NCBI GenBank assembly: GCA_963776225.1
Contig: CAVZLL010000004.1
Location: forward strand, 310,001 to 374,000
DNA from: Bog-756 sp963776225
GTDB lineage: Bacteria; Actinomycetota; Acidimicrobiia; Acidimicrobiales; RAAP-2
DNA: 64,000 nucleotides
Reading direction: 5' to 3'
The notes under the pieces were generated by a model that was not told the origin of the DNA, searched no databases, and saw only the letters and a program-made list of their open reading frames with translations. Position numbers and translations under genes: made by a program. Shown here piece after piece: positions 16,645 to 25,384 of the stretch. Position 1 is the stretch's first letter; every line of letters starts with the position of its first letter.

Positions 16645-17769
16645 CTACAGGGTAACGCCCAGCAACGCCGCCCCACCGACGACCGGACGGCTGGCGGCGG
16701 CCTGGTCGTCGAGGGCGAGGAGCGCGGTCGGCGTGTCGAGGTCGTCGTCGAGGGCCGCGCGCACCAGCTCGAGCCCCTGCTCCCCGGGTCCGTCGCCGCG
16801 GGCCGACCGCCAGGCCTCGAGACGGGCGACGGCACGGGTGAGGTCGTGGTCGGACCACTCCCAGTCGGGCCGGTAGTGGTGGGAGAGCAGCGCCAGACGC
16901 ACCGCGGCCGGCTCCCACTCCTTCAGCAGGTCGCGGACGAAGACCAGGTTCCCGAGGGATTTGGACATCTTGGTGCCGTCCATCCCGACCAACCCGACGT
17001 GGAGCCAGTGTCGGACGAACCGGGTGCCGGTCACCGACTCGGACTGGGCCGCCTCACACTCGTGGTGCGGGAAGACCAGGTCCCTCCCTCCGCCGTGGAC
17101 GTCGACGGTCTGCCCGAGCTCGCGCAGCGCGAGGGCCGAGCACTCGATGTGCCAGCCCGGTCGGCCGGGGCCCCAGCGGGACTCCCAGGACGGCTCGTCG
17201 GGAAGGGAGGGCTGCCACAGCACGAAGTCCAGCGGGTGGCGCTTGTTCGGGTCGCCAGGGTTGCCGCCGTGCTCGGCCGCGAGCGCCAGCATCGCGTCCG
17301 TCCCGAGGTGGCTGACCGAACCGAACCCGGGGAAGGTGGTCACGTCGAAATAGACCGCACCGCCCGACCGGTAGGCGTGTCCCGAGTCGAGCACCGAGCC
17401 GACGAGCGTCAGGATCTCGGCGATCGCGGAGGTGGCCCGTGGCTCCGACCAGACCGGGAGGAGCCCGAGCGCGGCCATGTCGGCGTCGAAGCGTGCGATC
17501 TCCTCAGCGGCCAGGTCGAGGTAGTGCACACCGAGATCACGGGCCTTGCGCAGGATGTCGTCGTCCACGTCGGTGACGTTGCGCACGCAACGCGTCCGGT
17601 GTCCGAGGTCGAGCAGCCGGCGTTGGAGGACGTCGAAGGTCAGATAGACCTTGGCGTGCCCGAGGTGGGCCGAGTCGTACGGAGTGATCCCGCACGAATA
17701 CAGGGTCACCAGCGGCCCGGCCTCGAGCGGGGCGACCTCCTGGCGGGCCGTGTCGTAGAGACGGATCAC
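16645..17769 (-). CDS. mshC: MshC/CysS-family cysteine ligase, MshC-like
   Basis: Class I aminoacyl-tRNA synthetase fold. The motif CGITPYDSAHLGHA is the form seen in MshC, which joins cysteine to glucosaminyl-inositol in mycothiol synthesis; CysS usually has GPTVYDYAHIGHAR. KMSKSLGN, GWHIECSAL and FPHHECEAAQSE are also present; these are shared by both families. At 374 residues it is nearer MshC than full CysS and lacks the long CysS C-terminal domain. The GTG at 17769 (VIRLYDTARQ) is chosen. An ATG at 17835 would add 22 residues overlapping the upstream gene. A compact cysteine-tRNA ligase remains possible. Confidence 0.75.
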   Translation of the reverse strand: MIRLYDTARQEVAPLEAGPLVTLYSCGITPYDSAHLGHAKVYLTFDVLQRRLLDLGHRTRCVRNVTDVDDDILRKARDLGVHYLDLAAEEIARFDADMAALGLLPVWSEPRATSAIAEILTLVGSVLDSGHAYRSGGAVYFDVTTFPGFGSVSHLGTDAMLALAAEHGGNPGDPNKRHPLDFVLWQPSLPDEPSWESRWGPGRPGWHIECSALALRELGQTVDVHGGGRDLVFPHHECEAAQSESVTGTRFVRHWLHVGLVGMDGTKMSKSLGNLVFVRDLLKEWEPAAVRLALLSHHYRPDWEWSDHDLTRAVARLEAWRSARGDGPGEQGLELVRAALDDDLDTPTALLALDDQAAASRPVVGGAALLGVTL

Positions 17770-17788
17770 CGGGGGCCGATCCGGTCGT

Positions 17789-18448
17789 TCACCCGTCGAC
17801 GAACCCGGCGAGGCGCACGGCGGAGTGCACCGCATGGCGGATGTTGAGGGTGATCAGCACCGCGGTGAAGGACTCGATGGCAGCGGCCTGCGACAGGCTC
17901 CCCGCGTCGATGCCGCGCAGCCCCTCGATGCGGTCGACCAGGGCGAGGGTGGCGGCGGTCGCCGTGGGGTGGTCGGAGCAGACCAGGACGTCGGCCTCCA
18001 TCGGCTCTGTCAGCTGTTCCATCCGCGACGCCGGCAGGTGGTGGAAGGAGGCCGACACCAGGGCGTCGGGAAGCACGGCCTGGAGGGTCGCGGCCATCGA
18101 TCCCCGCGGCGGCAGGAGCGCGAGGAACTCCCGCCCCGCCTTGAGCAGGGCCGTGGCCATCGACACGACCACCTTCCCCGACAACACGGCAGCCAGGGGA
18201 CGGACCGTGGCCAGGACCCCCTCCCACGGGGTGGCCACGACGACCAGGTCGGCGGCTGCGGTCTGCTCGTTGGAGGCCCCGGTGATCTCCAGCCGGCGGT
18301 CCGACCACGCGGCGACCAGCCCCGAGGCCACCCCGGCGGCGCGCCCGGGGTCGCGCGAACCGATGACCACCCGATCACCGGCTGCGGCGAGGCGCACGGC
18401 GAGCCCGCGACCCGCGGGCCCGGTCCCTCCGAGAATTCCGATCTGCAT
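17789..18448 (-). CDS. NADPH:F420 reductase-like Rossmann protein
   Basis: The 219-residue product begins MQIGILGGTGPAGRGLA, the dinucleotide-binding loop of the NpdG/F420 reductase family, with VVIGSRDPGRAA as second signature, LVVVATPWEG in the middle and SFHHLPASRM as in F420-dependent NADP reductases. It likely moves hydride between F420 and NADP. The ATG at 18448 places the GxGxxG motif at the N-terminus; an ATG 6 codons earlier is less likely. It is divergent from fabI, with 75 bases between. Confidence 0.85.
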   Translation of the reverse strand: MQIGILGGTGPAGRGLAVRLAAAGDRVVIGSRDPGRAAGVASGLVAAWSDRRLEITGASNEQTAAADLVVVATPWEGVLATVRPLAAVLSGKVVVSMATALLKAGREFLALLPPRGSMAATLQAVLPDALVSASFHHLPASRMEQLTEPMEADVLVCSDHPTATAATLALVDRIEGLRGIDAGSLSQAAAIESFTAVLITLNIRHAVHSAVRLAGFVDG

Positions 18449-18523
18449 CGTCCTACCCTTGCACACCGCCTCCGGGGGAACGGAGGCCGGGGGTTCCGCG
18501 GGCGGGGGCTACCCTTTGCGCCC

Positions 18524-19312
18524 ATGGGACTCCTCGACGGAAAGCGCATCCTGGTCACCGGTGTGCTCACCGATGCCTCCCTCGCGTTCGCGGTCGCCCG
18601 GTCGGCGCAACAGGAGGGGGCCGAGGTGGTGCTCTCCGGCGCAGGACGCGGGCTCTCCCTCACCAGGCGCACCGCGCGCAAGCTCCCCACCGAGGCCGAG
18701 GTGCTCGAGATCGACGTGACCGAGTCCGAGCAGCTCGCCGGTGCCGGGGCCCGGCTGGCCGAGCGGTGGGACCGGATGGACGGCCTGCTGCACGCGATCG
18801 GCTTCGCGCCACCGGAGTGTCTCGGCGGCGACATGTTCCAGGCCACCTGGGAGCAGGTCCAGGTGGCGCTCCACGTCTCCACCTACTCGCTCAAGGCCCT
18901 GGTCGAGGCCTTCCGGCCCCTGCTGGTCGCCGCCGGAGAGGACGGCCGTCCGGGGGCGTCGGTGGTGGGTCTGGACTTCGATGCCACGGTGGCCTGGCCC
19001 GCCTACGACTGGATGGGCGTCTCCAAAGCGGCCCTCGAGTCGCTCTCCCGCTACCTGGCACGGGATCTCGGTGCCCAGCGCATCAGGGTCAACCTGGTGG
19101 CGGCCGGACCGGTCAAGACGATGGCCGCCAAGTCCATCCCCGGCTTCGCCACCTTCGAGGAGAGCTGGTCGGAACGGGCACCGCTCGGGTGGGACGTGCT
19201 CGACGCAGACGTCGTGGCCCGCGCCTGCCTCGCCCTCCTGTCCGATCTCCTCCCGATGACCACCGGGGAGATCCTGCACGTCGACGGCGGCATGCACGCG
19301 GTCGGCGCCTGA
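18524..19312 (+). CDS. fabI: Enoyl-[acyl-carrier-protein] reductase, InhA/FabI type
   Basis: NADH-dependent reduction of enoyl-ACP in fatty acid elongation. The 262-residue protein has the FabI-type start GKRILVTGVLTDASLAFAVA, LLHAIGFAP, and the catalytic Tyr161 and Lys168 in YDWMGVSKAALES. The YxxMxxxK spacing is that of FabI/InhA rather than an ordinary SDR. The C-terminus GEILHVDGGMHAVGA is typical. No ketosynthase is nearby. The first gene of a plus-strand run, it is followed 27 bases later by the SnoaL-like gene. Confidence 0.92.
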   Translation: MGLLDGKRILVTGVLTDASLAFAVARSAQQEGAEVVLSGAGRGLSLTRRTARKLPTEAEVLEIDVTESEQLAGAGARLAERWDRMDGLLHAIGFAPPECLGGDMFQATWEQVQVALHVSTYSLKALVEAFRPLLVAAGEDGRPGASVVGLDFDATVAWPAYDWMGVSKAALESLSRYLARDLGAQRIRVNLVAAGPVKTMAAKSIPGFATFEESWSERAPLGWDVLDADVVARACLALLSDLLPMTTGEILHVDGGMHAVGA

Positions 19313-19339
19313 CGCGAACCGGGCGAGGACCACACCGCG

Positions 19340-19795
19340 ATGACCGATGCCGCGACCGCCATCCACAACCTGCTGTTCCGGTACGCCGAGCTGATCGACG
19401 CAGGGGACTTCGATGGACTGGCCGGTCTCCTCGGGGGTGCAGCCATCGGCTCGGGCGACGCGGGCCCGACCCTGACCGGGCACGACGCCGTCCTGGCCAT
19501 GTTCACCTCCACCACCCGCCGCTACCCGGACGGCACACCCGGCACCAAGCACGTGACCACCAACGTCATCCTCGAGCTCGACGAGGAGACCGGGTCCGCG
19601 GCGGCCCGCTCGTACTTTACGGTGCTCCAGGCGGTCCCGGGGCTCCCGCTGCAGCCGATCCTGGCCGGCCGGTACCACGACCGCTTCGCCTCCGACGGGG
19701 GATCGTGGCACTTCACCGAACGCCGGTACCTGATCGACCTCACGGGAAACCTGAGCCACCACACGCTCGGACCCCTGCCGGACACGGGGAACTGA
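19340..19795 (+). CDS. SnoaL-like (NTF2-fold) protein
   Basis: A 151-residue protein with the SnoaL_4-type layout: AIHNLLFRYAELIDAGDFDGLAGLL, a central TKHVTTNVILELDEE strand pair and AGRYHDRFASDGGSWHFTERRY at the end. Members act as hydratases, isomerases or dehydratases in aromatic and steroid catabolism, or as non-catalytic binders. No specific activity can be assigned. Downstream SDR and flavin-enzyme genes suggest a catabolic setting. Confidence 0.78.
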   Translation: MTDAATAIHNLLFRYAELIDAGDFDGLAGLLGGAAIGSGDAGPTLTGHDAVLAMFTSTTRRYPDGTPGTKHVTTNVILELDEETGSAAARSYFTVLQAVPGLPLQPILAGRYHDRFASDGGSWHFTERRYLIDLTGNLSHHTLGPLPDTGN

Positions 19796-19901
19796 GCGGG
19801 ACGGACGCCCGGCGGTCTTGACCCCCGCGAGCGGCTCCACCTACGTTCTGGCCACCGCGGTGGTCGAGCGATCCGCCCGGGACGACCAAGGGGGACCGTC
19901 G

Positions 19902-20651
19902 ATGGGACGACTGGACCAGACCGTCGCGGTGGTGACCGGCGCGGCGTCGGGGATCGGCGCCGCCTGCGCGGAGCGCCTGTCCGCGGAAGGGGCCGCCGTC
20001 GCCACCATCGACATCACCGAGGGGGTCGACCACGTCCTCGACGTGCGGGACGAAGCGGCGGTTCGGGCGGCCTTCGAGGCGGTCCTGGAGGAGCACGGTC
20101 GGCTGGACTCGGTCGTACACGCGGCCGGTGTCGCCGGTGGCGGTCCGGTGCACCTGCTCGACGCCGAGGAGTGGGACCGGGTCATCGACGTCAACCTCAA
20201 GGGAACCTTCCTGGTCGACAAGCACAGCTCGATCCACATGCTCGCCCAGGGCAGCGGCTCGATCGTCAACATCGCCAGCATCGAGGGGATCGAGGGCACC
20301 GAGGGCGGCAGCGCGTACAACGCCTCCAAGGGCGGGGTGGTCATGCTGACCAAGTCGATGGCGATCGACTACGGCAGGCGAGGCATCCGGGTCAACTGCA
20401 TCTGTCCGGGGGGCATCGACACCCCGCTGCTGCGTTCGATCACCGACTCGGACGGCCTCGACCTCTACCGCGAGCGCCTGCGCGAAGAGCACCTGCTCGG
20501 ACGGTTCGGCCGGCCCGACGAGATCGCCGCGGCCGCCGCCTTCCTCGCCTCGGAGGACGCCTCCTTCATGACCGGGCACGCCCTGGTGGTCGACGGCGGG
20601 TTCACCGCTGGGCTGCGGGTGGGTCTGCTCGAGCAGATCGGGCTCATGTGA
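19902..20651 (+). CDS. Short-chain dehydrogenase/reductase
   Basis: A 249-residue classical SDR: cofactor loop TGAASGIGA (12-20), VVHAAGVAGGG, catalytic Ser/Tyr/Lys region with SAYNASKGG, and ending ALVVDGGFTAG. Asp in ATIDITEG after the second strand favours NAD(H) over NADP(H). An AAGGGGGA ribosome site precedes the ATG at 19902. Its stop overlaps the GTG of the next gene, so the SDR and the acyl-CoA-dehydrogenase-like enzyme are coupled. Substrate unknown. Confidence 0.88.
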   Translation: MGRLDQTVAVVTGAASGIGAACAERLSAEGAAVATIDITEGVDHVLDVRDEAAVRAAFEAVLEEHGRLDSVVHAAGVAGGGPVHLLDAEEWDRVIDVNLKGTFLVDKHSSIHMLAQGSGSIVNIASIEGIEGTEGGSAYNASKGGVVMLTKSMAIDYGRRGIRVNCICPGGIDTPLLRSITDSDGLDLYRERLREEHLLGRFGRPDEIAAAAAFLASEDASFMTGHALVVDGGFTAGLRVGLLEQIGLM

Positions 20652-21829
20652 GCGCCCCGACCCGGGCCCTGACCGGCCCCGAGGCGGCGCGGACGCTCCG
20701 CGAGGTGAGCGCCGCCGAGGCCGGGGAGTCGGAACGCGAGCGCACGCTGACCGGCCGAATGGTCGACGCGTTGTGGGAGAGCGGGCTCATGGTGTGGGCG
20801 AACCCGACCGCGGCCGGGGGCACCGAGCCGTCGTTCGCCGAGATGATCGAGACCTGGACGGAGCTGGCCTGGCAGGACGGCTCGCTCGGGTGGATCGGGA
20901 TCGCCAATCTCCCGTCCGCGGCAACCTGCGCCGCCTATCTCCCCGACGAGGGGTTCGCCGAGGTCTTCACCGCCCACGACAACCGGGTGACCCTCGGAGG
21001 GCAGTTCTTCCCCAACGGCCTCGGCGAGCGGACCGCGGGCGGCTACCGGCTCACCGGCTCGTGGAACTTCGGCTCGGGCACCGGTCACTCGGCATACGTG
21101 GCGGCCGGGTTCATCCCGACCGTCGAGGGACAGATGGAGGCGGGCGACGACGGCATCCCTCCCCTCCTGGTCGCGGCCCTCCCCCGGGAGGAGATCGTCT
21201 TCACCGACGGCTGGCACGTGCAGGGGCTCAAGGGCACCGGCAGCTACGACTACAACGTGACCGACTGCTTCGTCCCCGAGGCGCGGACCTTCGAACTGTT
21301 CACCCGATCACCGAGGCGCGGCCGCTCCGCGGCGTTCCGGATGGGATTGATCCCGATCACCGCCGCAGGGCACGCCTCATGGGCACTCGGGGTGTCGAAG
21401 AGCATGCTCGACGACGTCACCGAGCTCGCCGCGACCAAGGTCCGGATGGGCGACGAGAGCGCGCTGGTCAACCGCGCCACCTTCCAGCGGGGTCTCGCCC
21501 ACCACCTCGCCATGTGGAGGGCGGCACGGCTCCTGGTGCTCACCACGTTCGCAGAGGTCGAACAGGCGGTCCTCGACGGCGCCGAGCTGACCCCCTCCAT
21601 GCGCGCCGACCTCCGGGTCGCCGCCACCTATGCGACCGAGGCCGCGCGTGAGGTCGGCCAGTGGGCGCACCTCGCCGCCGGCACCACCGCGATCCGCGAA
21701 GGCTCGCGTCTCGAGCGTGCCTTCCGTGATCTCTACACCGGGACCCAGCACGTCTTCATCGGCGAGAAGACCTACATCGACGCGGCACGCATCTACCTCG
21801 GGCTGACCCCCGACCAGATCGGGTTCTGA
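20648..21829 (+). CDS. Acyl-CoA dehydrogenase-fold flavin enzyme (HsaA/DszC-like)
   Basis: A 393-residue protein of the acyl-CoA dehydrogenase fold with features of the group D flavin monooxygenases: LAWQDGSLGWIGIANLPSAA near the start, GGYRLTGSWNFGSGTGHS in the middle beta-domain, VQGLKGTGSYDYNVTDCFVP, and a helical C-terminal domain ending in RAFRDLYTGTQHVFIGEKTY. These enzymes use reduced flavin from a separate reductase. The catalytic base of true dehydrogenases is not evident. The GTG start at 20648 overlaps the SDR stop as GTGA. Confidence 0.82.
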   Translation: MSAPTRALTGPEAARTLREVSAAEAGESERERTLTGRMVDALWESGLMVWANPTAAGGTEPSFAEMIETWTELAWQDGSLGWIGIANLPSAATCAAYLPDEGFAEVFTAHDNRVTLGGQFFPNGLGERTAGGYRLTGSWNFGSGTGHSAYVAAGFIPTVEGQMEAGDDGIPPLLVAALPREEIVFTDGWHVQGLKGTGSYDYNVTDCFVPEARTFELFTRSPRRGRSAAFRMGLIPITAAGHASWALGVSKSMLDDVTELAATKVRMGDESALVNRATFQRGLAHHLAMWRAARLLVLTTFAEVEQAVLDGAELTPSMRADLRVAATYATEAAREVGQWAHLAAGTTAIREGSRLERAFRDLYTGTQHVFIGEKTYIDAARIYLGLTPDQIGF

Positions 21830-21839
21830 CGGGCGGCCA

Positions 21840-23270
21840 CTAGAGCTGCATGGACTTGACCTCGAGGAACTCCTCGAGACCGAAGTGGCCGAACTCCCTG
21901 CCGTTGCCCGACTGCTTGTAGCCGCCGAACGGGGCCATCGGGTTGAAGCCGCCCCCGTTGACCTCGACCTGGCCGGTCCGCAGCCGCCGGGCAACCCGCT
22001 TGGCCCGCTCCGGGTCGCCGGACCAGACACCACCGGCGAGGCCGTAGTCGGTCCCGTTGGCGATCTCGATCGCCTCTTCCTCCGTGTCGTAGGGCATGAT
22101 CGCGAGGACCGGACCGAAGATCTCCTCGCGGGCGATGACCATGTCCGGGGTGACCGAGGAGAAGACGGTGGGCCGCACGAAGAAGCCGGTCCGGCGACCC
22201 TCGGGCGGTTCCGCACCCCCGGTCACCAGCGTCGCCCCCTCGCCGATCCCCTTGTCGATGTAGGCGCGCACCCGGTCGCGCTGGACGGCCGAGATCAGCG
22301 GGCCGAGCCGGGTCCCCTCGTCGAACGGGTCCCCGGTGGTGAACGTCTCGGCTGCGGTCCGGGCCAGCTCCTCGGCCTCCGCCAACCGGTCACGCGGCAC
22401 CAGCATGCGGGTCAGGGCGCTGCAGGTCTGACCGGAGTTGAAGTAGCACTTGCCCACCCCGTCGGGCACCGCCGTGGCCAGGTCGGCGTCGTCCAGGATC
22501 ACGTTCGCCGACTTGCCGCCCAGCTCGAGCGCGACCCGCTTGACGGTTCCGGCGGCGACCTCGGCCACCCGCTTGCCCGCCCGGGTCGACCCGGTGAACG
22601 AGACCATGTCGACATCGGGGTGGGCCGCGATGGCCTCGCCCACCACCGGACCGGGTCCCGACAGCAGGTTGAAGATCCCGGCAGGGGCACCCAGCTCGTC
22701 GAAGATCTCGGCGAGGACGAAGGCGTTCAGAGGAGCGACCTCGCTCGGCTTGACCACCACCGTGCAACCGGCGGCGAGCGCCGGGGCCACCTTGGCGGCG
22801 ATCTGGTGGAGCGGGTAGTTCCACGGGGTGATGCAGCCGACCACGCCGATCGGCTCGCGCACGACCAGCGAATTGCCGACCGTCTCCTCCCAGGTGAACG
22901 CCGCGGACACCTCGGCCACGGTGCCGAAGGTGTTGCGGGGCAGTCCCACCTGGACCAGCTCGGAGAACAGGCGTGGCATGCCCACCTCGTGGGCGATGAG
23001 ATCGGCCAGGGCGCCGGCGCGCTCGCCGAGGGCCTCGCCCACCGAGGTCAGCAACGCGGTCCGGTCCGCGAACGGGGTCGACGACCACCCCGGGAACGCG
23101 CTTCGTGCGGCGGCGACGGCCCGGTCGACGTCCGCGGCGGACCCGTCGGGAACCGTCCCGATGACCTCCTCGGTGGTCGAGTCGATCACCGAGATGGTGC
23201 CCGACCCGGTGGAGGGGACCCACGTCCCCCCGATGTACAGCTTGTCCCGGACGACGGTCTCGAATGCCAC
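21840..23270 (-). CDS. NAD(P)-dependent aldehyde dehydrogenase
   Basis: A 476-residue ALDH: CITPWNYPLHQIAAK, FTGSTRAGKRVAE, catalytic Glu249 in ALELGGKSANVI and nucleophile Cys283 in FNSGQTCSALTRM. The C-terminal oligomerisation motif GGYKQSGNGREFGHFGLEE is intact. The GTG at 23270 is selected because GGGAGGG lies about 8 nt upstream; no ATG is suitable. It is transcribed towards the flavin enzyme at 20648 and divergently from tetR at 23441. Confidence 0.92.
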   Translation of the reverse strand: MAFETVVRDKLYIGGTWVPSTGSGTISVIDSTTEEVIGTVPDGSAADVDRAVAAARSAFPGWSSTPFADRTALLTSVGEALGERAGALADLIAHEVGMPRLFSELVQVGLPRNTFGTVAEVSAAFTWEETVGNSLVVREPIGVVGCITPWNYPLHQIAAKVAPALAAGCTVVVKPSEVAPLNAFVLAEIFDELGAPAGIFNLLSGPGPVVGEAIAAHPDVDMVSFTGSTRAGKRVAEVAAGTVKRVALELGGKSANVILDDADLATAVPDGVGKCYFNSGQTCSALTRMLVPRDRLAEAEELARTAAETFTTGDPFDEGTRLGPLISAVQRDRVRAYIDKGIGEGATLVTGGAEPPEGRRTGFFVRPTVFSSVTPDMVIAREEIFGPVLAIMPYDTEEEAIEIANGTDYGLAGGVWSGDPERAKRVARRLRTGQVEVNGGGFNPMAPFGGYKQSGNGREFGHFGLEEFLEVKSMQL

Positions 23271-23440
23271 GGGGACCCTCCCTTGCTCACGGTGCGGTGG
23301 TGGCGACACCACCTCGGTGTCACTGTAGGCCGTGCCCCGCCGGGCGGCGCCGGCTCTTGCGTAACGCTTCCGATATATGCTGTGGGTCGGAGAAGGGGCA
23401 CCCGTCCGCACGGACGGTGCCGCCCTCCCGTCGGGGGAAC

Positions 23441-24127
23441 GTGCCAAGGACCCAACAGGAGCGCAAGGCGGAGACCCGGTCACGGCTGCTCGCGGCCGCC
23501 GCCGACCTGTTCGCCGCCCAGGGCATCGACGCGGTCTCGGTCGACGCGGTGGCCGAGGCGGCCGGACGCACCTCGGGTGCGGTCTACGCCCACTTCGGCT
23601 CGAAGCAGGGCCTCCTGCTCGCCCTGCTCGACTCGTGGAAGGACTCGCTCCTCACCGTCCTGCTGGCAGAGGTCGCGGTGAGCGACTCACCGGCCGATCA
23701 GCTGGCCGCGGTCTGGGCCAATCTGGCCGAGCGGGCCGGCGGGCGGGCGGACTCCTGGTCCCTGCTCGAGCAGGAGCTCTCGCTGCGGGCGGCACGCGAC
23801 CGGGAGGTGGCGGACGTGCTCCGTGCCCGCAACGCAGAGGCGCTCCGCTACAGCGCGCGGCAGCTCGAGGGCTGGACCACCGCGGTGGGTGCCCGGCCGG
23901 CTGCACCGCCCCCGGACCTCGCCGTGCTGGTCAAGGCCCTCCTCACCGGCCTGGCCCTGCAACGGCGCCTCGCGCCGGACTCGGTCACGGACGACCTCGC
24001 GCTCCGGGGACTGGCCACGCTGGTCGGTCTCCCCCTCGACGCAGAGGCCGGAACCGCCACCGGGCGATCAGCACAGTCGATCCCGTCCCCCACCAACCCC
24101 ACCGAGGAGCCCGTCCATGCACACTGA
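23441..24127 (+). CDS. TetR-family transcriptional regulator
   Basis: The 228-residue protein has the N-terminal TetR helix-turn-helix (about 10-55: ETRSRLLAAAADLFAAQG, AEAAGRTSGAVYAHFGSK). The ligand domain is variable. The GTG at 23441 directly follows a GGGGGA and starts the domain normally. Located between a divergent aldehyde dehydrogenase and a co-directional nitronate monooxygenase-like gene that it overlaps by 11 nt, it is likely to control one or both. Confidence 0.88.
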   Translation: MPRTQQERKAETRSRLLAAAADLFAAQGIDAVSVDAVAEAAGRTSGAVYAHFGSKQGLLLALLDSWKDSLLTVLLAEVAVSDSPADQLAAVWANLAERAGGRADSWSLLEQELSLRAARDREVADVLRARNAEALRYSARQLEGWTTAVGARPAAPPPDLAVLVKALLTGLALQRRLAPDSVTDDLALRGLATLVGLPLDAEAGTATGRSAQSIPSPTNPTEEPVHAH

Positions 24128-25238
24128 GATCTGCGACACGCTCGGCATCGAATTCCCGATCTTCGCCTTCACCCACTGCCGCGACGTGGTCGCCGCGGTC
24201 ACCAACGCGGGCGGCATCGGGGTCCTCGGTGCCATCGGCTTCACCCCCGAACAGCTCGAGGTGGAGCTGACCTGGATCGACGAGCACGTGGGCGACAAGC
24301 CCTACGGGGTCGACATCGTGATCCCGGCCAAGTACGAGGGGATGGAGGAGATGGACCCCGACAAGCTCGAGGCCCAGATCAGGGGGCTGGTCCCGCCCCA
24401 GCACAAGGAGTTCGCCCTGAAGATCCTCGCCGATCACGGCGTCCCCGAGATCCCCGAGGACGAGCGCACCTCGAACGGGATGATCGGCTGGACCGCGGCG
24501 CACGCGGCCGGCCTCCTCTCGGTCGCCCTGAGCCATCCGAACGTCAAGCTGGTCGCCAACGCACTGGGCACCCCGCCACCGGACGTGGTCGAGCGGGTCC
24601 AGGGCGCCGGACGGCTCATCGGGGCGCTGGCCGGATCGGTCAAGCACGCCCTCAACCACAAGGCGGCCGGCCTCGACTTCATCGTCTGTCAGGGCTCGGA
24701 GGGCGGCGGCCACACCGGCGACGTCGGCAGCATCGTGCTCTGGCCCGAGGTGGTCGACGCGGTCTCCCCCATCCCGGTCCTCGCCGCCGGGGGCGTCGGT
24801 AGCGGGCGCCAGATGGCTGCGGCCCTCGCGCTCGGCGCACAGGGGGTCTGGTCGGGCACCCTCTGGCTGACCGTCGAGGAGGCCGACATCCCCCCCAGGC
24901 AGATGGAGACCTACCTGGCCGCCAGCAGCCGCGACACGGTGCGGTCGCGTTCCTTCACCGGGAAGCCCTGCCGGATGCTCCGCAACGACTGGACCGAGGC
25001 CTGGGAGGCCGAGGACAGCCCCGGGCCCCTGCCGATGCCCCTCCAGATGATGGTGGCCATCGAGGCGGTGTCCCGCGGGCACCGCTACCCGGAACAGGCC
25101 AAGGACGTCAACTTCAATCCCTGCGGTCAGGTGATCGGGCGGGCCACCCAGGTGCGCAAGGCGAAGGACGTGGTCTTCTCGATGGTCGAGGAGTTCATCG
25201 AGGCATCCGAACGCATCCAGTCCGAGATCACCGTCTGA
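24117..25238 (+). CDS. Nitronate monooxygenase-like FMN protein
   Basis: A 373-residue TIM-barrel flavoprotein of the nitronate monooxygenase/IMP dehydrogenase-like family: FPIFAFTHCRDVVAAVTNAGG, VCQGSEGGGHTGDVG (phosphate-binding region) and PVLAAGGVGSGRQMAAALALG. Usually such proteins oxidise alkyl nitronates, but many of this subgroup have unknown substrates. It overlaps the upstream tetR gene and has GAGGAG 6-7 nt before its ATG. The neighbourhood with ALDH suggests a catabolic function. Confidence 0.85.
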   Translation: MHTEICDTLGIEFPIFAFTHCRDVVAAVTNAGGIGVLGAIGFTPEQLEVELTWIDEHVGDKPYGVDIVIPAKYEGMEEMDPDKLEAQIRGLVPPQHKEFALKILADHGVPEIPEDERTSNGMIGWTAAHAAGLLSVALSHPNVKLVANALGTPPPDVVERVQGAGRLIGALAGSVKHALNHKAAGLDFIVCQGSEGGGHTGDVGSIVLWPEVVDAVSPIPVLAAGGVGSGRQMAAALALGAQGVWSGTLWLTVEEADIPPRQMETYLAASSRDTVRSRSFTGKPCRMLRNDWTEAWEAEDSPGPLPMPLQMMVAIEAVSRGHRYPEQAKDVNFNPCGQVIGRATQVRKAKDVVFSMVEEFIEASERIQSEITV

Positions 25239-25317
25239 GGTCGGGGCCCGACTGGCTGTTCCGTCCGGAGGTCCCACCCGACCAGGACCTGGTCACCGCC
25301 GGCCAATTGAATCCAAA

Positions 25318-25347
25318 GGGTTACCGTTCCCTGAGATTTGGGTTACC
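25318..25347 (+). promoter_or_regulatory. GGGTTACC direct repeats upstream of the peptide transporter
   Basis: GGGTTACC occurs at 25318-25325 and 25340-25347, a 22-bp repeat distance (about two helical turns), 38 bases before the binding-protein ATG. A tandem arrangement like this suits a dimeric activator. No clear -35/-10 pair was found beside it. Regulatory role is inferred only from position and repetition. Confidence 0.4.
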
Positions 25348-25384
25348 TTTTCGTTACGTCGTCCTACCGAGGGGCGGCCGGACG

